A stretch of 64,000 nucleotides of DNA from Simmondsia chinensis (lineage: Eukaryota; Streptophyta; Magnoliopsida; Caryophyllales; Simmondsiaceae), in contig JAGTTD010000003.1 of assembly GCA_018398585.1 (NCBI GenBank), positions 11,912,637-11,976,636 of the forward strand, in the 5' to 3' direction. The notes under the pieces were generated by a model. That model had not been told where the DNA came from. It saw only the letters and a list, made by a program, of their open reading frames with translations, and ran no database searches. Position 1 is the stretch's first letter; every line of letters starts with the position of its first letter. Shown here in pieces: positions 44,325 through 56,083 of this stretch. Position numbers and translations under genes: made by a program.

Positions 44325-44870
44325 TTGTCTCATAATCCCCTTTAGAATCTCATTCAAAAATCAACCAAAATTAATTAATTTATTTATTCAAAAATACTAT
44401 TGTTTTCAAGCATGGATTATCTCATAATCTCGCATTAGAAATCTCATTCTAAAACCAACCAATAAAATTAATTAATTAATTTTAATTAAAATAATAACAA
44501 TATTTGATTTAGATTATCACATAATCTACTTTTCATAATCTAATTCCAAAATAAAATTAAAATAATTTTATTTAAAACCAGTAGCGATTTGTGTTTAGAC
44601 TATCCCATAGTCTATTTTAGAATCCTATACTAAAATTAAACAAGCTTAGACTATCCAAAAGTCTAGTTTAGAATCTTATTCTAAAATTTAATTAATAAAA
44701 TTTAACTTTTATTTTAAAAAATAAAGTTAACTTAGCCTATCTTATAGTCTATATTAGAATCTTATTCTAAAATAATTTCCAATAACTTTTATTTAAAATA
44801 CACTGATTTACAACTTAAATTATCTCATAATTTAATTTAGAATCTCATTCTAAAAAAGAAACTAATTAAT
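44325..44870 (-). repeat. H leader hairpin array 1
   Basis: Homologue of the G array. Type 1 units lie near 44325, 44412, 44510, 44597, 44647, 44732 and 44817, with stems GGATTAT/ATAATCT, AGATTAT/ATAATCT, AGACTAT/ATAGTCT and AAATTAT/ATAATTT. Each is followed by a TTTAGAAT/ATTCTAAA-type stem. On the transcript strand both stem types close on an ATGAGAT-like apex. Confidence 0.82.
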
Positions 44871-45059
44871 AAAATAATTAACTTAATCATTATGTAAATC
44901 AGTATTGACGTTTTTAAATCCCAAAATAAAAATTAAAATTTTTTTTACTATAGCTGACGTAAGTGCTGACATCAGCGTCAGCCTGACACTGACAAAACGT
45001 GTCAAATATATATATATTTTTAAATATTTTTAAATTTTCAAAATTAAAATATTTAATTT

Positions 45060-45250
45060 TAAAACAAATTGAATTTAATCTCATTAAATCAATTTTATCC
45101 GATTTTGTATAAAATAATTAAATCTAATCCCATTAGATCAACTTTATCTAATATATATAAAAAAATTTAAATCTAATCTTATTAGATCAATTTTATCTAA
45201 TATATATAAAAAATATTTAAATCTAATCTTATTAGATCAATTCTATCTGA
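45060..45250 (-). repeat. H leader hairpin array 2
   Basis: Four tandem units of about 45-60 bp: ATTTAAT/ATTAAAT at 45072-45088, then three units with ATCTAAT/ATTAGAT stems at about 45122, 45170 and 45220, each followed by a TTTATCTAATATATATAA-like spacer. The TT to CT change in one arm is matched by AA to AG in the other. Confidence 0.75.
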
Positions 45251-45328
45251 TTTCGTAAATCATGAGTGAGAACGTATAATCTTATTATACGAACAACACA
45301 ATCGCAATTTTATGGTTTGCTCCGAATT

Positions 45329-45535
45329 AACGATTTAAACAATTTAAATCGTTACTATAAACAACCTAGTTAACTATTAAATCTTTTAACCGATTTAAAT
45401 AATTTAAATTAATACTTTAAAGCAATCTAATTAACAATTAGCTACTTTAATGATTCAAACAATTTAAATCACAAATACAAACAATAATCTGAATTAAATG
45501 TTAATTCTTTATTGATTTAAACAATTTAAATCAAA
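45329..45535 (-). repeat. H leader hairpin array 3
   Basis: Four units: AACGATTTAAA/TTTAAATCGTT (45329-45353, perfect), GATTTAAA/TTTAAATT near 45392-45410 (a G-T pair), TGATTCAAA/TTTAAATCA (45451-45471, one mismatch) and TGATTTAAA/TTTAAATCA (45513-45533, perfect). Three of the four loops are CAA. C-G in unit 1 corresponds to T-A in units 3 and 4. Confidence 0.75.
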
Positions 45536-45649
45536 TCGTCACATTAAACTTACTTTCCTTTTTAATAAAATCACTATTTTATTAAATCATAAATCTATTT
45601 ATTTCAATTTTATTATACTTAGTTATGTATATTATGAATGTAATCAGAG

Positions 45650-45667
45650 GCTGATTCTGATACCAAT
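45650..45667 (-). promoter_or_regulatory. H primer-binding site (initiator tRNA-Met)
   Basis: The minus strand reads ATTGGTATCAGAATCAG beside the 5' LTR. The first 11 bases of TGGTATCAGAGC are kept, later ones diverge. Confidence 0.85.
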
Positions 45668-47829
45668 TGTTGGGAAAAGCATAAAAATTTTGTTGAAAAA
45701 TAAACTCTGATGCCGACTATTGGGTTCACAGTTCTCAACTATGGTCACAACAATAGGCACCTATTAGAGCACCTAGAGTAGGAGACTCTTCTCTTTACCT
45801 AAGCCCCCGGTCGGAGAGTCACGCTTCGTGACACCTCACCCGCAAGAGTTCCCGGGAATAGGTTTATCTCTATAAACCTTTTGCCTTAATACCGGTTGTT
45901 GGGATGAATTTCATAAATTCTCCCTAAAGATTACGTAGCAGAACAGGTTTAAAATTCATAACTCTAAACCTAGGGTTAATTTAAAATTCCTAATTTTAAA
46001 TCTACTGACTTAAATTCATAATTTAAATCATGAGATCTAAATTCTTAAGTTAGATCTACAGGCCTTTTACTCTAATACATTCATAATAATACATAAACTT
46101 AAACAGGTATAATAACTAATACTGTAAATATATAAAAAAGTGAAACTAAAAGAAGAAGGAAAGAAAAATCATACCTGAAATCGCTCCAAATAAAAATAAA
46201 AACAAGAAAGAATAATATTCTTCAAAACTGAAACCCCGAGACCTTCTACGCAATAACCTCGAACTGCCCGGAGGGTGGGCTCTAAAAAATATTAATCTGA
46301 ATCTCCGAAATAATTTCAGAAACTGTAAAGAATTGTTTTAAACTCGAATGCCAAACCTCAGAATAAGCCCCTCTATTTATAGAAATATTCCGGAGTGAAA
46401 AACAAAAAATTTCGATGTGGGACGCGCAAATTAAATTCCAGGTTTAAGTTCAAAACGCAGCGTTATAATTCAAAACCAGCATAAAACGTCGCATTTTGTA
46501 ACAGTGAGACCTGCATCCTCATCCAGTCACCGCGTGCCACGTGTCGGCACATGATTCGTCTCCTCGTGTTAACGCGGATAGCCCTGCTGGGCAACCCAGA
46601 GCGCTCGGATCCGATATACGCGGATCACACTTTGCAGGCCTTTAAAAAGGGGCTTTTTTTTTTTTTTTTTTTTGCTTTGTTCCTCACATGTAAAAATTCA
46701 TCTTATGAATTTAAATTTTTAAAAATTATTTTATTTTATAATTTTCAAATTTTAATCATCTCATAAATTCTTTAATATTTTTATAATGGCAATAAAATAC
46801 AGAGGCTTGAGTAGGGACCCCGGGAACAATTTAAATCTAGCTCCAAACGGGTTAAATTAAATCATCTCATGATATTAATTTAATTACCATTTAATGAGAC
46901 TTAATTCCACTAAATAAATCTCACTGCACTCCCGACTTAAATTATTTATTCGATATCTCCCTAATATACTGTATTGATGACAACAACCCCTCCACGAGAT
47001 GTCCATGACAAAGGATAAATATAACCAATACGATTATCCTACTCACAGCTTCTCCATTAGTTACCGACTCGCCCTTCACTGAATAATTCATTTATACTTG
47101 AACATATTCACAGTATAAATTCCAAATGTCAAACACTTGGAATACTTTGCCCAAAGTTTCCAAACTATTCAAACATTTGCGAATCAACTAAGGGGACATC
47201 TGTATCTTATAAAAGACTATAGATTCCCTATTGAATAACTTGATCCTTGTCGCACATCACGCCGCTACCCAGTGTACGTGGGATTTCAGTCATTCGTTTT
47301 AGACCTTACTTATAGTACACCAAAGTAACTAACATTCCATGCATAAGTCCAGAATACCCTCAGGATTTAGAGTCGTCGTTCAAACAGTACAATGTGAATC
47401 ACTCATCTTCGATAGTAGTCTAGAAATAAGTAACCCACATGGTCCAACTCAGTGTGTCATACACACTAAACTAACACTTTTGGATCTCCATCCACATGAC
47501 CAAGACAAGCCATCTAAAGTGTCACGTTATAGTCTTAACATACAAGTGGTTCAGACTTGTCTTCGACTACGAGTCTTTCAAACAACAATCCATATCATTT
47601 GTTCCAAGTTTATCTGTGGCTTAGTCTTATAAACGACTTAGAACAAACATGTAAATTGTAGTCTGAGGACTACACCCATCTCATGGATGCCTCTCGAAAG
47701 AAAATCACATGCAGTATAAATGCTCACATACACGAATTTAACTGGGAAACGACAGGAACTTCAATTTTATTTATTAATTAAAATAATATATCCAGAATAA
47801 ATTTGGATTTCAGAACACTGTTCCTAACA
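45668..47829 (-). repeat. H 5' LTR
   Basis: TGTTGGGAAAAGCAT to CTGTTCCTAACA, 2162 bp, highly similar to the 3' copy by eye. Internal primer-like junctions lie at 45705-45724 and 45886-45905. A T run is at about 46651-46672. Confidence 0.9.
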
Positions 47830-47834
47830 AGCTT

Positions 47835-48330
47835 CTGCCTGAGAAAGGTTGGTTAGAAAGGATTGGAGTGACATTCTCCTTTGTGTTGCCTTTTTCAGTA
47901 GCTGTCTTTTTTTCTAGATTCGTGTAAGGTTGGATGGTCCAACTACCTCTTTGCTGAGGTTATTCCTCCTCCCCAAATTACTGAACCTGATGCCTGAAGG
48001 CTGTTACCCTGCTTGTTATGGTGTCGAGCTGGTGTCCACATTGAATAACGTATATTTGAGATTCCTCTTAGGTTGAACTTTCCTCATGACAATCTGGGTT
48101 TTCGACATAGACCTTGGCTAATATCCTAATGATGAGATTTTCACAGAGGGCCTCCTTCTTTCCAATAGAAAAAAGTTTCGCTTTCTGATCTCGAATACTA
48201 GCTTTTGCCCACAGCCTCCACAAAGGTCATAAGTGAGACATAGGAGCTGCTCGATGCCTGTTTCTTAGAGGCAAAGACTGTCTGTTAGTGGTCATCAGTG
48301 GGATTTGTCATGGCCACTTCTTCTTCTCTA
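47835..48330 (-). pseudogene. T2 linker downstream of gag
   Basis: T2 resumes after H. Broken frames without motifs, located between the gag knuckle region and the protease. Confidence 0.55.
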
Positions 48331-50760
48331 GAAAGGAGTATAATGCCTTCCTCTAATTGTTTTTTTTATGAACCTTCTGAATGTTATGCAATCATGAGTA
48401 GGATGCTCAGCTGAAATATGCCACCTATAATGATCCTCTAATAATTTCAGGGCGGTTCGGGGGAACCTCAAGATTCCAGACTTGAGCAACCTTCCAAACA
48501 ACATGTTGGTGACAACCGATTCTCCTCTGTTTGTGTCCATCCTACATTAAAAGTAGCCATTAGTTTGGCCGTTATGCGGGCGATAAGGGTTTGCAATGTG
48601 AACTTGAGCAGGACTAGGGAAAGGGTCTTTATCGACACCCATTTGTCCTTCTTATAGGAAAATTAACTCCCTCACTTCTATGGTATCATGAACTACGTTT
48701 TTAAAGATTACATAGTCCTTCATTGAGTGAGACAACAAATCATGCCATTCAAAGTATACCTTCCCCTTGTATTTGGGTCTAGTTTTCTATGCTTATCCTT
48801 GATCTTGAGTTTATTATTCTCTTGAGCTAGTTGAATCTTGTATCAGCTCTAGAAAGATCAAACAATTATTTCCTCAAATCTTGGGACTGATAAGACTTCC
48901 TAGCTTTGACATCCTTCTTTATTAAAGGATTACAAATCATAGGAGGGCCTTTGACGTATTAAGCTATGTCAATCTCATAAGATGGTTCGTCTTCCTCCTC
49001 TATCAAGTCGTGTACATAAGTCCCATACATGCTATTTTTCTTGAGGCTTTCTTCCTTTAGGACTGCTTCATATCTAGCGGCACATTCTTGCAGCTGAAGA
49101 AGAATTGTAAAGTTAGAGCCTTCAAACTTCTTCTTGAATTCGATATCCAAGCCATTAAGCGCTAACTTGGCATACTCAAATTTAGGAAGTGCAACGGTGC
49201 ACTTTAGCCTGGCTCGTTTGAACCAGTTAATGTATTCTTTCATCAACTATCCTGGCTTTCGTCTTATTCAAGCCAAGTCTGACATGGAAGTTCCTAACTT
49301 TTTTCTTAAGAGTTGTGGCTAGAACTATCTGCTGTATCGTCCCAATAATAGATGGAATTAGGAGGAATACTGATATACCACTGGAAAGTGGTTCCAGTCA
49401 ATGAACTAGGGAACAACCTTAGCTTTAGATATAGGTTGTCTGTTGCTTCCTTGCATTGGCAACTAAATCACGCCATGTGTTCGAGAGCAGAAATTGTCCC
49501 TTCCCTTACGGAAAGGGTAAACTTGGGGACCTTGTATCCTCGAGGAAAAGCGTAATCCTTGTCTACATAGTCAGGGTAAGGTATACTATATAAGGATCTA
49601 TTGACCCTTGGGAGGCTGGGCCCATAAATCTATCTGATGAGAGCAGCCAATCAGTTCAGGAGGGGAAGGTTAGGCACATGATGAAGCCCCTGCCACTGTC
49701 CCCCAAGTGCCTGAGGATCTTGAGTGGGATCCATAGGATACCCCTAAGCATCCGTCGCAATCAGGGGTGGGAACATCGGTTGCCTCCGAACCTTGTGTAG
49801 ATCCCACGACCATAATGGGCATGCACTTGATTGGTCATGAAATATGCCCTAGTAGGTCCTAGGTTATGTGGCATGCCTGAGAGCATACCAATGCCAGTAG
49901 GCTATTGGTTCGTCCTTACTTGATCAACCCTCAAATCGTGGTCTTGAGGGAGGGGGTTATTATTTTGCCCACTTTGCCCCCCAGTGTAGTAAGCATGAGC
50001 AGGTCTGGGTTGAGCAACTTGGCCCCCTAAGTGGGGAATCTGACCTTGTGCTCCTTGTTCCAGGCCTTGAATGGGCCTTGGGATTACCTCTGCTGCTTGA
50101 GGAGGGTATGTATGGCTTTGCCCACCTGTCTAGGGAGCAGGGAACGATGGCACAATAGGACTAAGATCTCTTTAAGCTAGAGAGATAGTCTGGTTTAGAG
50201 GAGTTACATCTCCTAAAGGCACTTTATCGTTTCTATGGCTGGGTCTCAGTGTATAACAATTGAAGTAGCCATAGAGGGATTTTCCGTCCTCCCAGGGACC
50301 GTATGGTTAATATGAAGAACTAGTAACTATGAGCTCAAGGGAGCCTCATGAGGATAACCGGTACTAATGGTGAGGGAATAGGCCTTAATTGCCTAATATC
50401 CTCCCTAATGGCATGAACCAAGCCACTCTGAGCCTGGATTTGTCCGACCAAGATGGGATTAACTTCCACCACCATCTGTCTCGCCACATCCTTAGCAATA
50501 AGGGTAGTAGTAAAAGACAAGGTCGAGTTCATCTCCACCAAGACTTTATCAGTCTCTTTTTGTGGCCTTTCATTTATAAAGGTTCCAACTTCGTTTATTA
50601 CGGCTCTCATGGCTGTGGAATTTTCATGTTGAGCCACTAGACTGCGCTCTACTTCAGCACGTTGCCTCTCGAAAGTTCCTCTCATAGCCTGTTGGACTTG
50701 TTCGTCCACTATTTTGGATGACGTTTGAGCATAGCCATAAAAATTTTGCGAGAATGGCCA
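48328..50760 (-). pseudogene. T2 gag
   Basis: From the N side: EQVQQAMRGTFERQRAEVER, a helical segment (50709-50335), a Pro/Gly-rich stretch, then MKEYINWFKRARLKCTVALP and YAKLALNGLDIEFKKKFEG (49246-48959), the Tat gag core. Next come FEWHDLLSHSMKDYVIFKNV (about 48720) and GILRFPRTALKLLEDHYRWH plus HPTHDCITFRRFIKK (48540-48328). Conserved order, but stops and frame changes throughout. Confidence 0.82.
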
Positions 50761-51020
50761 TCAAGCCCAATACGTTTATCCTCTGGGATGTCATCATCAC
50801 CACTTTTGCTAGCATGGCTACGACTTAGTTCATCCCTTCGAAACAAGGGTCTTTGCTCAAGAGTGTGCTCAGGGGGGGAGCCAATGAGGGCTAAACCTTT
50901 TTGTTACTCGTGCTTGAGGTCACAAGACCTCCTTGTTTTGACCATTGGAAAATGGCCGAAATTACGTTTTGGTACTCCATGAAGGGCTAAAGACAATGAA
51001 GTCTCGTTGCAAGCCTCTGA

Positions 51021-51035
51021 TTGTGGTCGCCAAAA
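51021..51035 (-). promoter_or_regulatory. T2 primer-binding site candidate
   Basis: The minus strand reads TTGGCGACCACAATC four bases from the LTR end. Ogre and other Tat elements use a tRNA-Arg site beginning TGGCGAC, so this is a fitting though divergent candidate. Confidence 0.5.
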
Positions 51036-51039
51036 GGCA

Positions 51040-51367
51040 CGTTTGCTCTATTTTGTTTCAATTGTTGTATGTGATTGCCGTATATGTGTGAAAACAAAAC
51101 AAACGTGCAATAGGGGATCTTCTACAACTAGGGGGTGAGCCTAAAGACGAAATGCACGTCTTTGACCTCACTCACTCACCGTTTTCTAAGAAAAGGTCAG
51201 GATATATTGGTGTATTCGACTTCGGCAATACCGTGAGTTTTGCTTACACTTAAATTAAGAAAACTTTTATACTTTTGTGGATTTTTGTATTTTTATTGAT
51301 AGAAAATAAAGGAATATGGACCCAACACATGTGGCAATTACAGTGATGGAGTAGGGTCCACATGCAC
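51040..51367 (-). repeat. T2 5' LTR, truncated
   Basis: Matches 34870-35190. The terminal TG reads CG. It is cut at 51368 by a chromovirus LTR piece, so the flanking duplication of T2 cannot be seen. Confidence 0.75.
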
Positions 51368-51529
51368 TGTTATGATTCAAGATTACTCTTGTATCATAAC
51401 ATATGATAGGTGAATAATTAGAGTAAAAATGGGAAGAGAATTAGAGAATTCAAGATGAGAATTAGAGACTATAGATGAGAAGTAGAGAGAATTAGGGTTG
51501 AGAGAAGAAAACATTTCTCTCTTCGCTTA
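51368..51529 (-). mobile_element. Fragment of an F-type chromovirus LTR
   Basis: TGTTATGATTCAAGATTAC onward aligns with the first ~160 bp of the F LTR (25579-25740), including the GATGAGAATTAGAGA stretch. It ends without a normal terminus at the start of the Athila sequence. Confidence 0.7.
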
Positions 51530-52365
51530 ATTTCTTTTTATTTTTTCTTTTTTTTCCCCTTAAATTGGAACAAGAGCGAAATTAGTGTGAAGGTCGACAT
51601 GAGTTCGTGCATCTCCTCCTTCACCGGTTCATCCTTGATGGAGAGCTAACTTGCTGTCTAAGGTTAGATGAAGTCTTAGCCTTTTTACTTTTGTATTAAT
51701 TTTAATTTGGGTTAATTTGATTGTTTACATGAATTGTTTGATTGAGAAAAATATTTTAAAGTATTATGTTTTTATCGTTTATTCAATTGAGATGATTATT
51801 GAGTTTGTAACCTTTGATCGTTGATGTTGATATTTATAAATTAATTCTTTGTACTTGTAATCTTAGGATTAATTAATCAAGCAACAGTATTCACTGAATT
51901 GTCAATTAAAGCCTATCTTCCCTATGCTTTAGTTAGATAGAGTCAATACGTTATAATTAACAATACATCAGGTAGAGCTTATTTTCCTTATTCTTTAGTT
52001 AGATAGGGTCAATATGCAATACTAACAACATCATTTTCGTAAGTTGAAGCCTGTAGCCCAAACCACTACCCGTGTGACAAACAATAACCCCAATTTAATA
52101 GTTAATGCAAGAATAATTGGCTAATTATGGATTCAAAACCCTAGGTTCCAATTGAATACACTTTTCACCTTTAGAAGTAGAATACTTAGTTTAATTTTCG
52201 TTTCTATAGATTAAATAACATAAAATATCCTTAAATCAATTTAGGTCATAGAATAAATTCCCGCACTCTTAGTCCTTATGGTTCAACACCCTCTCGCCCT
52301 ATTTAGATGTGTTTAGCAAATCGGGTTTTATATTAAAATTTCGATAGACGTAGAAAAGCACAACA
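51530..52365 (+). repeat. Athila 5' LTR, 3' portion
   Basis: Ends GAAAAGCACAACA just before the primer site. The start is lost at the junction with the F-type fragment. A T-rich run is at 51535-51560. Confidence 0.65.
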
Positions 52366-52371
52366 AGATTT

Positions 52372-52389
52372 TGGCGCCGTTGCCGGGGA
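52372..52389 (+). promoter_or_regulatory. Athila primer-binding site (tRNA-Asp)
   Basis: TGGCGCCGTTGCCGGGGA is the classic Athila/Tat primer site complementary to the tRNA-Asp 3' end, here intact over 18 bases. Confidence 0.92.
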
Positions 52390-52421
52390 CTAGGCAACGT
52401 TCGTAATTTTATTTTTGTGTG

Positions 52422-53949
52422 TTTCTTTATTCCAAACAGCAAGAGCTGATATATTACTCAAACTGAAAAACAATTACATAACATCAAAAAGATCAAATAA
52501 AGAAACCCCTCCGGAGAACATCAAAACCCACACCTAATACTTAATCCCTATTCAAAAATTAAATTTACTCCAAACTTGATAAACTATAGACCTACACAAC
52601 TCACCTTCTCGACACTTGCTAAGTAGAAAGATTCTTCTATTCCTCTCAAGCCAAATATTATAAATAATAACAGTAATAGCAATTTTTTTTTGCAATACTA
52701 CACAGTTGTTAGTTGCGAACTAGGGACCCAAACCGCTCCATGACTTGGAAAAGCTCTCTCCTCGGAGCCATCTGGAATTAAGCTGCGACACACTTCCAAA
52801 TAGAAAATGAAAAAGCAATAAAAAAACAAATGATCAATAGACTCATTGTCATGCTTACATAAGACACATCGGCTCAAGAAGGACCAACCAATTCTATGGA
52901 GGCGATCCTCAGTGTAAAGCCTACCTAATAATGCTTTGCACAGATAGAAGATGTGTCTCAGTACCGCTACCCCCCACACCAAGTGTCGCTAATGCAACAC
53001 TCTGCCACGAACACAAAGTTGCTCATAGACTAAGCCCACACGCACCTTCCCCCCCGCAACACATCTTTACAAAGCACAAAGAGCTCTCTCACTATCTCCA
53101 TAGATATAAATCCAGCAATCTTTACATTTCAGTGGTGACTTCCAAAAGGTGGAGTGATGGACCCGACTCTTAATTGACCAGATACACTCCTTTTTCATAT
53201 GAAATCCATGCATCCATTTTACACAGAGCAAATCTCTCTTATGATGTATATCCCATAAGAGTTTAATATAATAAGCCATATTCCAAGAATCGACTTGCAT
53301 AAGTCTAAGCCCACCTTCTTCCTTTGGGAGGCAAATAGCCTTCTAAGAAACGGAAGCCAAACTACGACCTCCACAAGCCTCCCCCCCCCCGGGGTAAAAT
53401 CAACCAAAGTGCAAACATATGGATTGAATCTGTTTAATGACCAAGAGAGGGAAGAGGAACAAATTACACCAATAATCCAAAATGCACCCCACAACTGATT
53501 TGAGAAGCTCTAAGCACCCCACTGTAGATAACACCCGCGAGTTCGAACCATGGATTTTATCTCGGATTTTTTGAATCAAAAGACCATATTGACCAACTAA
53601 CAGTCGAGTCCCAGCAATTAGGATCCAAGATAACACAGTGGAAGAGAGAGCTCCTCAAAGCCAAGGTCTTGAAGAATACATCTTCATTGAACCCAAAGAA
53701 CCCCAGCAAAACATATCCCAAACTTAAGTGCATTTGGTTCTAACCCTGACACCTCCACGAAGAGAGTCACGATTTCCTAAATAGACTGTAAGGACTTCCT
53801 ATATCCTCTAGAGAATAGTAACAGGTCATCCCGCAAAAGTAAGGTGAGCAATACCCAACTTCTTAAACTTAGGTTGGAAGGAAAAATTCTTCTTCCGCAA
53901 CCTTTTCCGAAGCATACGCTATAGGAATTCCATACACAGTATGAACAAA
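52422..53949 (-). mobile_element. 5'-truncated L1 LINE (ORF2 C-terminal half)
   Basis: On the minus strand: RT end with FQPKFKKLGIAHLTFAG (the FADD box reads FAG then stop), GTRLLVGQYGLLIQKIRDKI (53636-53400), LLKSVVGCILDYWCNLFLFP, MQVDSWNMAYYIKLLWDIHH (53300-53067), and a zinc-binding domain RIGWSFLSRCVLCKHDNESI-DHLFFYC (52982-52698). It is flanked by similar T-rich segments (TTATTTTTGTG near 52410 and TTATTTTTTGTG near 53950), a likely target duplication. No long poly-A tail is left. It sits in the Athila leader. Confidence 0.8.
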
Positions 53950-53962
53950 TTATTTTTTGTGA

Positions 53963-54397
53963 TTTTCTGTAATTTTTAACTTAGAATTTTTAATTATTAT
54001 TGTTTCTTTTCTTAAGAAAAATTTTTTTTATTTTCTAAGCATCGATTGTCTTGTGATTTTCGTTAGATTTTAAGATAGTTTATTATTTTTTTTTCTTTCT
54101 AAGTGTGTGTTCTATTTTGTTTGCTAGTTTTAATTTTTAGTTTTACTTGCTTCTTGTGGTTGTTTGCCCATGCACGGTCGTCACTCTTTGTCTCTTAACC
54201 TTACCATATTCGACCCTGAGATTGAATGGATCTTAAGAGACTTTAGAGCCCAACACTGAACACAAACCGCAATGGCTAACAAACAACAATCATGTCCACT
54301 TATGGAGTATTTTACTTCCACCATGTACACCTCACCTTCATGCATTAGGTTGCCACCTATAGCCCATTAGTTCGAGCTTAAGCTACATACCATATAG
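53963..54397 (+). other. Athila leader before gag, no gene
   Basis: Untranslated leader, T-rich at first. The start of gag may lie slightly upstream of 54398, but no clean ATG frame is visible. Confidence 0.6.
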
Positions 54398-55180
54398 ATG
54401 CTTCCTTCATTCCATGGTTTAGGTAGTGAGAACCCATGTAATAATTTGGAGAGTTTCATGGAGGTTTGCTCAACCTTGAGGATCCCTAATGTCAGTGATG
54501 ACGCCATCTTTCTTCGTATTTTTCCTTTCTCTTTGAAGGATAAGGCTAAGTATTGGTTAGGCACCTTCCCTAGTGGGATGATTAGTACTTGGACTCAAGT
54601 GCAACAAGAATTTCTTAAGAAATTCTATCCCATTAGTAAGACCAACACTGCTAGGAGAGCCATTAACACATTTGCCCAACTTCCGAGTGAAGAGTTTCAT
54701 AAGAGTTTGGATTGGTTCAGGGAACTTTTACGCCCTTGTCCACATCATGTTATCCTTAAATGGCAATTGGTCCAAAAGTTTTATTATAGGTTAAATGAGA
54801 AGGGTCAACAAACTGTTGATGCCTTTTGTGGTGGTCAATTCCTTCAAAAGAATGAGGATGAGGCATGGGAACTTTTCGAACACTTGAATGAGAATTCACA
54901 ACAATCTACCACACATGCACGTTTAAATGTTGCTAGGTTAAATAGAGGAGGAGTGCATGAAATTGCTCACACTTCTATCTTATATAAGAAAGTAGACTCT
55001 TTTATCTCTTCTGTGGAACAACTTACTTCCTTATTTAAGATGACATTGACTCCTTCTACTATGCCTAATGTGTCTAATGTTCAAAACATGCATAATGCTT
55101 GTTCTTCAGGTTTTAGTGTCTCTCATTCTACACTTGATTGCCCCTCTGCTTTACCTTTTGTTGAGTGGTCGGAGGAATAG
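54398..55180 (+). pseudogene. Athila gag
   Basis: A 260-residue open frame: FHGLGSENPCNNLESFMEVC, IFLRIFPFSLKDKAKYWLGT, WTQVQQEFLKKFYPISKTNT, PHHVILKWQLVQKFYYRLNE, QTVDAFCGGQFLQKNEDEAW. This is the Athila gag capsid domain. It stops at 55180. The following DPYLNTYNPGWRNHPQQPNQ (about 55210) is the usual continuation, reached past that stop. Confidence 0.88.
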
Positions 55181-56083
55181 GTTAATGCAGCCCAAGGATT
55201 CTCAAGGAACGATCCGTACTTGAACACATACAATCCGGGCTGGAGAAACCATCCACAACAACCAAATCAATGACCTCAACCATCTGGTATGACAACTCTC
55301 AACCTTCTAATTTGAGCTCCAATTCGAATTTCCAAGAGAAGGCCTTGAGTGTGCTGAAAAGTTTAGAAGCTAATTCCCAACTCCACTCCCATACACAATC
55401 GATCTCAAAGCTAGAAACCCAAATAGGTTAACTAGCTAACACTTTGAGTTGGAGAGATAAGGGAAGACTCCCTAGCTAAGCTGTAGAGAAACCTAGGGAC
55501 TATGTAAAGCAAGACAACTATTCTCCCCATCAAGAACTAGCAAAGTCCATTATAGTTTTAAGAAGTGGGAAGGAGGTTGACAATTGGGTGAGTGCTGAGA
55601 GTGAAGTACACATAAGTCACGAGGGAGAAGAGAAGAGCAATGAAAGAGAGAAGGAGACCGATGAGGTCAGGCACCCTTCTTTCGCTCCTAAGATCTCTGA
55701 TCTTCCTTCCTCATATGTACCTAGTGTTCCCTTCCCTAAGCTTTAGTTGCACCACATCCAAATGTGAAGGATAAGAAGTGGGAAGATATTTTGGAGACTT
55801 TTAAGCAAGCAAAGATTAACATTCCCCTTCTTGATGTGATCAAACGGATCCCAGCCTATGTGAAGTTTATTAAGGACCTTCTGAACCAAAAGAGGCGATC
55901 TAGAGCACATCTTCCTAAGAAAATGTTTTTAGCCTAGCAAGTGAGTTCCATTCTGAAGAGTGACATTCCAATTAAGTACAAAGACCTTGGTTTCCCCACC
56001 ATCTCTTGTTCACTTGGAGACTACCTGATTGATAGGGCTTGACTGGACTTAGGAGTGAGTGTTAACCTTGTTCCTTAGTTTAT
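55181..56083 (+). pseudogene. Athila gag tail and protease N-terminus
   Basis: Shows YNPGWRNHPQQ, SIIVLRSGKEVDNW (the LRSGK motif of Athila gag), DILETFKQAKINIPLLDVIK and IPAYVKFIKDLLNQKRRSRA, then LDLGVSVNLVP near 56045, which is the protease active site (usually DLGAS). Several stops separate the pieces. Confidence 0.8.

Larger units (their letters stand above)
39194..47829 (-). mobile_element. H: Ty1/copia element with 2.2-kb LTRs, non-autonomous
   Basis: Two very similar LTRs (39194-41370, 45668-47829), perfect TSD AGCTT, purine tract and primer site. The internal region is only 4.3 kb. Gag is reduced to a start fused to a zinc knuckle, integrase is cut after the core, and RT lacks its first half. 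So it encodes no working protein set yet kept clean ends, indicating movement with proteins from elsewhere. Lineage within copia is not certain. Long LTRs and the protease motif seen in G would suit an Angela/TAR or Maximus relative. Confidence 0.88.
34870..51367 (-). mobile_element. T2: second Tat-like element, internally deleted, containing copia H
   Basis: Minus-strand order: 5' LTR (51040-51367, truncated), primer site, gag (50760-48330), linker, H insertion, protease (38502-37930), RT (37591-36677) and 3' LTR (34870-36119). Integrase, most of RNase H and the antisense ORF seen in T1 are absent: about 300 bp after the 3' LTR the sequence jumps into RNase H/RT near 36400. T2 keeps the gag that T1 lost, so the two together show the full family gene order. 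Confidence 0.82.

Noticed and set aside
50725..50982. 85-aa plus-strand ORF near the T2 primer site
   Set aside because: No domain, opposite to the T2 gag leader, no homologue in T1.
54367..54564. Minus-strand ORF overlapping Athila gag
   Set aside because: Shadow of the gag frame on the other strand.
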